The position numbers were made by a program, and so were the translations under genes. A stretch of 12,134 nucleotides of DNA from an uncultured Armatimonadota bacterium (lineage in GTDB: Bacteria; Armatimonadota; Armatimonadia; Armatimonadales; Armatimonadaceae), in the NCBI GenBank assembly GCA_903915615.1, contig CAIWTR010000116.1, forward strand, positions 1 through 12,134, given 5' to 3'. The number at the start of each line of letters is the position of its first letter. Positions within the stretch are counted from its first letter, which is position 1. Under the pieces are notes generated by a model that made no database searches, was not told the origin of the DNA, and saw only the letters and a list, made by a program, of their open reading frames with translations. Of this stretch, positions 1-5,378 are shown piece by piece.

Positions 1-445
1 CACCAAAGGCATCGTTGACGTACACATCGGCCAGAGTTGCAAGCTGTGCCGACAGGTCAGCATCGTTTGCTTCCTCGGCCGCCGTAAAGCGTGTGTTTTC
101 GAGGAGAGAAATGTACGCGTCAGATGGGGAAACAGTTGTGATGCCAAGAGGATCTGCTTCGGTTGCCGTCGCGAGGTGGACATCGGTGCCGATCAACGTT
201 TGAAGACGCTCAGCAACAGGTGCAAGAGAGAATTCAGCGGAAATCTTACCCTTTGGGCGACCAAGGTGGCTCATCACAACCAGGTGTGCACCACCATCGA
301 GGAGTGCCTTCAACGTCGGAATAGCCGCTGCGATTCGACGGTCATCAGTGATGGTTCCATCGTCTTCCTGCGGCACATTAAAGTCAACGCGTACCAGCAC
401 GCGCTTGCCTTGAACATCGATATCTTGGATGGTTTGCTTACTCAT
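1..445 (-). CDS. pgk: phosphoglycerate kinase, N-terminal part (cut by window edge)
   Basis: Phosphoglycerate kinase makes ATP and 3-phosphoglycerate from 1,3-bisphosphoglycerate in cytoplasmic glycolysis. Translating the minus strand from the ATG at 445 gives about 148 residues with the family's N-terminal landmarks in order: VRVDFNVP (residues about 18-25), ITDDRRIAAAIPT, VVMSHLGRPKGK (about 57-68), SLAPVAERL, LLENTRF and VYVNDAFG at the edge. These include the substrate-binding DFN and HLGRPKG segments. The rest of the gene, including the nucleotide-binding domain, lies outside the window. There is no clear Shine-Dalgarno sequence before the ATG; instead a TATAAT box ends 8 bases upstream, which suggests leaderless translation. 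The start follows the stop of the methyltransferase gene by 9 bases. Identification is secure; the leaderless reading is inference. Confidence 0.95.
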   Translation of the reverse strand, partial: MSKQTIQDIDVQGKRVLVRVDFNVPQEDDGTITDDRRIAAAIPTLKALLDGGAHLVVMSHLGRPKGKISAEFSLAPVAERLQTLIGTDVHLATATEADPLGITTVSPSDAYISLLENTRFTAAEEANDADLSAQLATLADVYVNDAFG

Positions 446-460
446 GTCGGCGCATTATAC
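446..460 (-). promoter_or_regulatory. -10 box of a likely leaderless pgk promoter
   Basis: TATAAT, a perfect -10 hexamer, reads on the minus strand at 459-454 and is preceded by GG. It overlaps the last codon and stop of the methyltransferase gene. A transcript starting about 7 bases downstream would begin at or just before the pgk ATG (445-443). I see no good -35 hexamer at 17 +/- 1 bases. The perfect hexamer could occur by chance; its place exactly in front of an ATG that lacks a Shine-Dalgarno sequence is the main support. Confidence 0.45.
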
Positions 461-1075
461 CGACCCTTGGGTCCCTGCGTCGTTTACAAAGGGCCGTCTG
501 GTCATAACAACGCGCAACTCACGACCAAGCCTTTCAGGGAATCCAACGCTTGCCACGCTGATATCAAGATCAAAATCAGGGCCAAACAGCTCGTGTAACT
601 CAGCCTCCGATGTCTGAAACGGTGGTCCGATCGTGATGTCATCCGTGTCACGTGGCATCCAGTAAAACACGCCAATCACTTTGCCACCCGGGCGAAGGAT
701 TTCAGAACACGCTGATGCATATGCTCTGCGCATCGCGACGGGAATGGCGCAAAAACAGGTGTGCTCGATGACGACATCCGCGGATGCTGGATGCTCTGCA
801 GCGTGCTGTACAAAGTCGCCAAGAACTGGATGTACGACAGGGTTGCTATCGAAGCGTTTACGGAGCCTCGCGATGGCCTCTGGCGCGATGTCAATACCGA
901 TAAGCGATGCGGGATTTGCATCAAGCAGTGCGACGATATCGTTACCGGTTCCGCACCCGGGCACGACCATCTTGGCATTAATGGGAATTTCGCCAAGAAG
1001 TTCAACTAAGACGGGACTTGGCATACCTTTGTCCCAAGGTGTGTTCGCATCGAGGTAAGCCTGGTTCCAGTCCAT
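455..1075 (-). CDS. class I SAM-dependent methyltransferase, thiopurine/thiol/halide methyltransferase (TPMT) family
   Basis: Predicted 206-residue cytoplasmic enzyme that would move a methyl group from S-adenosylmethionine to a small thiol, halide or similar acceptor. The N-terminus has the TPMT-family signature NTPWDKGMPSP (residues 11-21). Motif I VVPGCGTGND (37-46) binds SAM, with the acidic motif II residue in IGIDIAP (59-65). EHTCFCAIP (104-112) and ILRPGGKVIGVFYW (126-139) match the usual TPMT motifs. Length fits the family. I chose the ATG at 1075 because GGGAGA lies 7 bases upstream; a TTG at 1090 would be in frame but has no comparable site. The gene lies between gap and pgk, behind a strong terminator, so it is fed by read-through or a promoter I cannot see. 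The substrate cannot be told from sequence. Confidence 0.88.
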   Translation of the reverse strand: MDWNQAYLDANTPWDKGMPSPVLVELLGEIPINAKMVVPGCGTGNDIVALLDANPASLIGIDIAPEAIARLRKRFDSNPVVHPVLGDFVQHAAEHPASADVVIEHTCFCAIPVAMRRAYASACSEILRPGGKVIGVFYWMPRDTDDITIGPPFQTSEAELHELFGPDFDLDISVASVGFPERLGRELRVVMTRRPFVNDAGTQGSV

Positions 1076-1092
1076 ATTGAATTCTCCCAAAC

Positions 1093-1131
1093 AAAAAAGC
1101 CCCCCTCGCCCTGACTTGGACGAAGGGGGCT
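1093..1131 (-). terminator. rho-independent terminator of gap
   Basis: On the minus strand a 14-base-pair stem with two G-U pairs (arms at 1118-1131 and 1098-1111, 6-base loop 1112-1117) is followed by six T residues (1098-1093). The T run exists only on the minus strand, so it ends the gap transcript. It lies 14 bases after the gap stop and only about 18 bases before the methyltransferase ATG. Confidence 0.93.
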
Positions 1132-1144
1132 GTGTCAGTTTGAC

Positions 1145-2161
1145 TTAGAAGCCTTTGTCAGCAAGGAACTTCAGCAGGTCTGCAATACGGTTGGAATAGC
1201 CCCACTCGTTGTCATACCAGCTGATGACCTTGACGTGCTTGCCAAGTGTGATTGTGTCGATTGCGCTAAAGATCGAGCTATGCTCATCACCACGGAGGTC
1301 CGTGGAAACGAGTGGCTCTTCCGTGTAGCGAAGAATGCCCTTGAGAGGACCTTCGGCCGCAGCCTTCATCGCAGCGTTGATTTCGGCAACGGATGCTTCA
1401 TTTTCAAGCATTGCTGTGAAGTCAACCACCGACACGGTTGGGGTTGGTACGCGGAATGCCATACCGGTGAACTTACCCTTGAGGGCAGGAATCACGAGTC
1501 CAACAGCACGCGCTGCACCGGTTGCAGCAGGAACGATGTTCATCGCTGCTGCACGCGCATCACGGAGATCCTTGGTTGCGGTGTCAACTGTGCGCTGCGA
1601 GTTTGTGTAGGCATGCACGGTTGTCAACAGTCCGCTTTCGATGCCCCAGTTTTCGTGGAGAACCTTTGCGACTGGCGCCAAACCATTGGTCGTACAGCTT
1701 GCATTCGAGATGACATGATGCACTGCTGGATCGTAGACATCATCGTTCACACCGAGAACAATCGTAAGATCTTCGTTCTTGGCAGGAGCCGAGATAACGA
1801 CCTTCTTGACGGAATCACGGCGATGCGCAACAGCCTTGGTCGCATCGGTGAAGAAGCCTGTCGATTCGACAACGATATCGACATCCTCAGAGCCCCAAGG
1901 AATCGCAGCTGGATCCTTCTCAGCAAAGACACGAATCTTCTTGCCATTGACAACGAGGTCATTGCCATCAGCTTCGACTGTGCCATCGAATGGACCGTAG
2001 TTCGAGTCGTACTTCAGCAAATGCGCATTGGTTGCAGCATCTGTGAGGTCATTGAGAGCGACAACTTGTACATCGCCATCGAGACCATACTTGTTAACAA
2101 TTGCCCTAAAGCTAAGGCGGCCAATCCGCCCAAAACCGTTGATACCAACACGTACCGGCAT
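1145..2161 (-). CDS. gap: glyceraldehyde-3-phosphate dehydrogenase
   Basis: Full-length 338-residue phosphorylating GAPDH, which oxidises glyceraldehyde 3-phosphate to 1,3-bisphosphoglycerate in the cytoplasm and so feeds phosphoglycerate kinase, encoded just downstream. The Rossmann start GINGFGRIGR (residues 6-15), the active-site SNASCTTN with catalytic Cys156, the base His183 in TVHAY, and WYDNEWGYS near the C-terminus are all present. Asp38 in ALND favours NAD. However, the pair that is Leu-Pro in strictly NAD-dependent enzymes (DLPHKD) is Thr194-Ala195 here (DTATKD), closer to dual-cofactor plastid and GapB enzymes; cofactor preference is therefore open. The stretch VAHRRDSVKK (111-120) departs from the usual H-x-x-A-G-A-K-K. 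The ATG at 2161 has AGGAAA about 6 bases upstream. It has its own promoter and terminator. Confidence 0.98.
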   Translation of the reverse strand: MPVRVGINGFGRIGRLSFRAIVNKYGLDGDVQVVALNDLTDAATNAHLLKYDSNYGPFDGTVEADGNDLVVNGKKIRVFAEKDPAAIPWGSEDVDIVVESTGFFTDATKAVAHRRDSVKKVVISAPAKNEDLTIVLGVNDDVYDPAVHHVISNASCTTNGLAPVAKVLHENWGIESGLLTTVHAYTNSQRTVDTATKDLRDARAAAMNIVPAATGAARAVGLVIPALKGKFTGMAFRVPTPTVSVVDFTAMLENEASVAEINAAMKAAAEGPLKGILRYTEEPLVSTDLRGDEHSSIFSAIDTITLGKHVKVISWYDNEWGYSNRIADLLKFLADKGF

Positions 2162-2232
2162 TGTAATTTCCTATTCCTTAGTTGATCAGGCGCCTCCGGG
2201 ACAACATCGGCCAGTCCGCTACCGAAGGAAAG

Positions 2233-2261
2233 ATTATCCTGATTTGATGCCAACATGCAAA
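2233..2261 (-). promoter_or_regulatory. sigma70-type promoter of gap
   Basis: On the minus strand TTTGCA (2261-2256) and GATAAT (2238-2233) are separated by exactly 17 bases. GATAAT matches the -10 consensus at 5 of 6 positions and TTTGCA matches the -35 at 4 of 6. Transcription would start near 2226, giving a leader of about 65 bases. The -35 overlaps the short T run that follows the terminator stem of the upstream operon. Confidence 0.6.
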
Positions 2262-2285
2262 CACCCGGCGGTAATCCGCCGGGTG
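2257..2285 (-). terminator. terminator of the propeller-isomerase operon
   Basis: CACCCGGCGG and CCGCCGGGTG (2262-2271 and 2276-2285) form a perfect 10-base-pair GC-rich stem with a 4-base loop, 25 bases after the isomerase stop. The following minus-strand bases have only three T in a row, so termination may be partial. Confidence 0.7.
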
Positions 2286-2310
2286 ATGTTACTAAACAGT
2301 ACCAATCCGT

Positions 2311-3096
2311 TTAGATTTTGCGTCCTGCGCAGTATCCCCGTGCATAGCCGATGCACTGTCCGACTGCTTCTACAGGTCCACGACCATTGATTTCGTACTC
2401 AACGGAGAAGTGACCGGTGAATTTCTGCTTAGCGAATTCGTCCAAAATGGCAGCGATATCGGAAACTCCATTTCCATATGGAACATCCGTTGCGCCAGGT
2501 CCAAACTTGTTCAAGTCCTTCAGGTGGCTTCCAAGCAGACGCCCCTTCAAGATACGCATCGCATCAACAGGTTTGATATTGCTGCGGACCCAGTGACCAG
2601 TGTCAGCACACGCACCGAGGAGTGGGCTACGTCCCTGAACCAAGGACAAGACGTATTTTGGATCCCAGTACTTGTAGTTTGGATTGGCTGGGCTTCCTGG
2701 GTGATTGTGAATTGCCACCTTGATGTTGTATTCGACAGCCAACTTTTCGATCAGGTCCATTGCTGTCGCATCTGGTTCGGTGGTGATTGTCTCAGCGCCA
2801 AGTGCCTTGACAAACTCGAAGAGCTTGCGGTTCTCTGCTTCGTTCTGTCCGAGGCCCGCAACGCCGAACGCAATCGGGCGAACGCCATTTGCTGAACAGG
2901 CATCCTGAACAGCCTTGATCACACTCTTTGGTGAATTTTGATCTAGCGCGCCCTGGAGATTTCCACCGAGGCGTTGGCCTGGGTAGAACTCGATGACCTT
3001 GGCGCCACTCTTTGCACAGAGCTCAATCGCTTCAAAGACAGGGAATTGATTGAAGGTATAGGCCTGGCAGCCCATTTTATCCATAATCGAAGGCAT
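2311..3096 (-). CDS. sugar phosphate isomerase/epimerase, xylose isomerase-like TIM barrel
   Basis: 261-residue protein of the AP-endonuclease-2/xylose-isomerase-like TIM-barrel superfamily, whose members use one or two divalent metals to isomerise, epimerise or dehydrate sugars. Candidate metal and catalytic residues sit on successive strands: Glu107 (TTEPD), His130/His132 (AIHNHPG), Asp165 and His168 (ADTGHW), His191 (GSHLKD) and Glu233/Glu235 (SVEYE). No signal peptide is seen in the MPSIMDKMGCQAYTF start, so it is cytoplasmic. I chose the ATG at 3096 because AGGAA lies about 7 bases upstream; in-frame ATGs at 3084 and 3075 are also possible, and the latter gives the start MGCQAYTF, typical of relatives. 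It overlaps the end of the propeller gene by 20 bases, so the two are probably translated together. The substrate is unknown. Confidence 0.9.
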   Translation of the reverse strand: MPSIMDKMGCQAYTFNQFPVFEAIELCAKSGAKVIEFYPGQRLGGNLQGALDQNSPKSVIKAVQDACSANGVRPIAFGVAGLGQNEAENRKLFEFVKALGAETITTEPDATAMDLIEKLAVEYNIKVAIHNHPGSPANPNYKYWDPKYVLSLVQGRSPLLGACADTGHWVRSNIKPVDAMRILKGRLLGSHLKDLNKFGPGATDVPYGNGVSDIAAILDEFAKQKFTGHFSVEYEINGRGPVEAVGQCIGYARGYCAGRKI

Positions 3097-4177
3097 ATAG
3101 TGTTCCTGTAGTAGATGCTATCCATAGCCGTTCGCCCGTCAGTACCGGCGCAGCATCCAAATTTCCAACACGGGCTCGCCACATTGTCCTGCCACTGCGC
3201 AGGTCGAGGCCAAGTACTTCCGCCGGTATACCGGCATCCGTATCCTGCACAAATACTACGGCACATCCGTGCTTTACGTCACCTGCTGGAGGAAACATCA
3301 CCCGCCCAAGACCCGATCTAACCCACTCAAGGCGTCCCGTTTCCCGATGGATGCATACGACATCCCCCTGTTGCGTCCCAGCGATCACCCGTAATCCAGC
3401 GGATGCGATACCTGACAATGTCGCGCTTCCAGTCACATCAGGACCGATTCGCCAGCGCAGCTTGCCCGTTGTGGCATCTAGGCAGCTGATTCCACCGCCC
3501 GTCGCGGCTGAGATTGCAAGCCCCGCTACAACAGTAGGCGTGATGCAGCCTCGGTCACCGATGTCCGCACTCCAATTCACTAATCCTGATATTGCATCCA
3601 AGCGAAAAAGTGTTGATTCACCAGGAACATAGATTCCACGGCCAACACTTGCGGCGGGCTGGAAGCCAAACGTTCCGGATGGAGGTGTAAAGCGCCACTT
3701 CGGGGCGAGTTTGCCAGAAACAGCAATGATGGACCCGGACTCTAGTGTTACGACAAAACCATCCTGAGCAGTAAGCGCCGGACCCGCAGGTGTACCGCCA
3801 AGATCCGGCGATGTGAGGCGGATTCTCCCTGTGGCGATGTCGTGTTCGCAGAGATGACCATCCTTCAAGGATGCCAGAATGCCGGTCTGCGTTAGCGTTA
3901 GTCCAGCAATCGTTGATGATGCTGAAACCAACAGTGGCCGGGAATCAGGCCCCCTATGGATACCAATCGTGTTAGCACTGGCGACGACAGCAAGCTTTGC
4001 CATTGCTGCAATGCTCGTGATTGGTTTCCCGGTGCGGGTACGAAACGTCACAGTCGGGACTGGATCAGGTCGACGCGGAGGGGGTGGTGCCGCAACGATG
4101 GGTTTTGCGGATGACTCAACACGCGCCCACTTGCCGCTTTGATCACGTTTCCACTTGGTTTCCTGCGTCACCTGCAT
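3077..4177 (-). CDS. PQQ-like beta-propeller repeat protein
   Basis: 366-residue protein made largely of PQQ/quinoprotein-type beta-propeller blades. The recurring blade edge is visible as LDAISGLVNW, LDATTGKLRW, IHRETGRLEW and LDLRSGRTMW, each ending in the Trp that docks neighbouring blades; a weaker copy is HDIATGRIRL. Blades run from about residue 55 to the C-terminal LWIASTTGTLYAFDYG. The first 25 residues are charged (KWKRDQSGKWARV) and are followed by a Pro-rich linker (about 29-41). There is no signal peptide or membrane helix, unusual because relatives such as BamB or quinoprotein dehydrogenases are exported. A role as a scaffold or ligand sensor is a guess. It precedes and overlaps the isomerase gene. 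The ATG at 4177 has AAGG nearly touching it, so the spacing is poor and the start is less sure. Confidence 0.82.
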   Translation of the reverse strand: MQVTQETKWKRDQSGKWARVESSAKPIVAAPPPPRRPDPVPTVTFRTRTGKPITSIAAMAKLAVVASANTIGIHRGPDSRPLLVSASSTIAGLTLTQTGILASLKDGHLCEHDIATGRIRLTSPDLGGTPAGPALTAQDGFVVTLESGSIIAVSGKLAPKWRFTPPSGTFGFQPAASVGRGIYVPGESTLFRLDAISGLVNWSADIGDRGCITPTVVAGLAISAATGGGISCLDATTGKLRWRIGPDVTGSATLSGIASAGLRVIAGTQQGDVVCIHRETGRLEWVRSGLGRVMFPPAGDVKHGCAVVFVQDTDAGIPAEVLGLDLRSGRTMWRARVGNLDAAPVLTGERLWIASTTGTLYAFDYG

Positions 4178-4292
4178 ACCTTCTATCTACCATGAACATA
4201 ATGGATGTGTGATGGCTCGTTTAAAGGAAAGTAGTTGTAATCCGGTGTATATAGATTTTGCAGCCGGGCATCCTAAGCTTGGTTGCATGTTC

Positions 4293-4297
4293 GGAGG
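4293..4297 (+). promoter_or_regulatory. Shine-Dalgarno site that fixes the TTG start of the pseudopilin
   Basis: GGAGG lies 6 bases before the TTG at 4304 and decides that start over the upstream in-frame TTG at 4283, which has no such site. Confidence 0.85.
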
Positions 4298-4303
4298 TTT
4301 AAT

Positions 4304-5089
4304 TTGAATACTCGTAAATCCCCGGCAGCCTTCACTCTGATTGAACTGTTGGTAGTAATTGCCATCATTGCGATTTTGGCCGCCATCCTTTTCCCAGTGT
4401 TTGCACGTGCCCGTGAGCAAGCCCGTAAGACGACCTGTCTTAGCAACCTGAAGCAGATCGGTCTTGGAACATTGATGTATGTTCAGGACTATGACGAAGT
4501 CTTCCCTTGGTTGATGCAAGATGGGCGTAACAACAACGATGCGACTGGATTGTCGCAGGGTATGTCTGCAGGACCTCCAAACTTGAACGGATTCCGTGGT
4601 CTCTTTATGGAAGCTGCTCTTCAGCCATATGTTAAGAACTACGGTGTGTTTGCCTGTCCTACGCTTCAGGCTGACAAAGTCGTTGTCGATGCGGCTGGTC
4701 CTCTTAATGCGTTTGGCTCCTACGGCTACGGCTACGGCGGAATCGGCGCTTCCGTTTCCCCACGCATGACACCACTTGAGCTCTTCGTTCGTCTATTGGG
4801 TCCACTGCTTGGCGCGCCTTATAACACGGGCAACCCACAGGACTACTACATTGCTGGACAGTCATCGGCAGCCATTGGCCGCCCAACCGAGTCCATCATC
4901 GCGTTCTGTAACTCCTACGGTGCGCACGCTGGTGTAACCGACGCAGCTGTTGTTCCACGCGCCTTTGGCGGAACGGGGCAAGAGCTCCCCGGTGCAACGC
5001 TTGCAGTCCATGCAGATGGACACGCGAAGTTCAAGCAAGCCAAGTTTCTTGAGCTTGTACGCTTCGTAATGCCTCCTTTGAATCAATAG
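4304..5089 (+). CDS. type IV pilin-like/type II secretion pseudopilin (prepilin N-terminal methylation, H-X9-DG type)
   Basis: 261-residue secreted pseudopilin of the DUF1559-like kind abundant in Armatimonadota and Planctomycetes. The short basic leader NTRKSPAA is followed by FTLIELLVVIAIIAILAAI, the prepilin motif: prepilin peptidase would cut before Phe, and the conserved Glu5 of the mature protein is present. FARAREQARKTTCLSNLKQI and YVQDYDEVFPW follow, typical of this group. Near the C-terminus VHADGHAKF matches the ADGHVK element of the H-X9-DG domain. The middle is rich in Gly and Tyr (YGYGYGG). It probably anchors in the inner membrane and joins a pseudopilus or extracellular filament, but no pilus assembly genes are nearby. 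The start is TTG behind GGAGG. The gene is followed after 8 bases by a small membrane protein gene. Confidence 0.92.
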   Translation: MNTRKSPAAFTLIELLVVIAIIAILAAILFPVFARAREQARKTTCLSNLKQIGLGTLMYVQDYDEVFPWLMQDGRNNNDATGLSQGMSAGPPNLNGFRGLFMEAALQPYVKNYGVFACPTLQADKVVVDAAGPLNAFGSYGYGYGGIGASVSPRMTPLELFVRLLGPLLGAPYNTGNPQDYYIAGQSSAAIGRPTESIIAFCNSYGAHAGVTDAAVVPRAFGGTGQELPGATLAVHADGHAKFKQAKFLELVRFVMPPLNQ

Positions 5090-5097
5090 GTACGACA

Positions 5098-5319
5098 ATG
5101 AAGCAGGCTGTCAACCCCGTTGTCGTGATTGCGATAATCGCCGCAGTCGTTATTGGAGCCGGAATATTCTTCTGGCGCGGTACCGCTGGGCGTACCGCGG
5201 CGCAGGGCCGGATGAAAACGGATTTGGACACATCAATGATGGAGAAGAATCCGGCAGAATTTCAGAAGGAACTGAATGCTCTAATCGAGCGCGATAAAGC
5301 ATCCCGCAAGGGAAACTAA
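5098..5319 (+). CDS. small single-pass membrane protein of unknown function
   Basis: 73-residue protein with one N-terminal membrane helix (residues about 7-27, NPVVVIAIIAAVVIGAGIFFW) and a short charged tail that ends in a predicted helix (MMEKNPAEFQKELNALIERDK). The N-terminus is short and carries one Lys, and the post-helix segment begins RGTAGR; orientation is not certain. The ATG follows the pseudopilin stop by 8 bases, and the AGG that overlaps that stop (5088-5090) is 7 bases before it, so the pair is probably translationally coupled. The shared terminator supports a two-gene operon. A role in handling or anchoring the pseudopilin is only inferred from position. I do not recognise a named family. 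Confidence 0.8.
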   Translation: MKQAVNPVVVIAIIAAVVIGAGIFFWRGTAGRTAAQGRMKTDLDTSMMEKNPAEFQKELNALIERDKASRKGN

Positions 5320-5324
5320 ACGAA

Positions 5325-5360
5325 ACACCCCTGCAGCTAGCGCTGCAGGGGTGTTTTTTT
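5325..5360 (+). terminator. rho-independent terminator of the pseudopilin operon
   Basis: ACACCCCTGCAGC (5325-5337) pairs perfectly with its complement at 5342-5354 around a TAGC loop, and seven T residues follow (5354-5360). The stem is 13 base pairs, placed just after the small protein's stop. Three A residues before the stem (5323-5325) would give a short U run on the other strand, so it may also help stop the convergent M28 gene. Confidence 0.95.
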
Positions 5361-5378
5361 ACGCCTATCCCATACTGC

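Noticed and set aside
1076..1090. TTG at 1090 as start of the methyltransferase
   Set aside because: It would place the GGGAGA Shine-Dalgarno inside the gene; the ATG at 1075 is correctly spaced from it.
1235..2185. 316-codon open frame on the plus strand across gap
   Set aside because: It is exactly antisense to a complete, well-conserved GAPDH, has a Cys- and Arg-rich unlikely composition and no ribosome site; it is a shadow of the codon pattern.
4283..4303. Upstream TTG start for the pseudopilin
   Set aside because: The GGAGG site lies within this extension and points to the TTG at 4304, which also gives the short basic leader expected of a prepilin.
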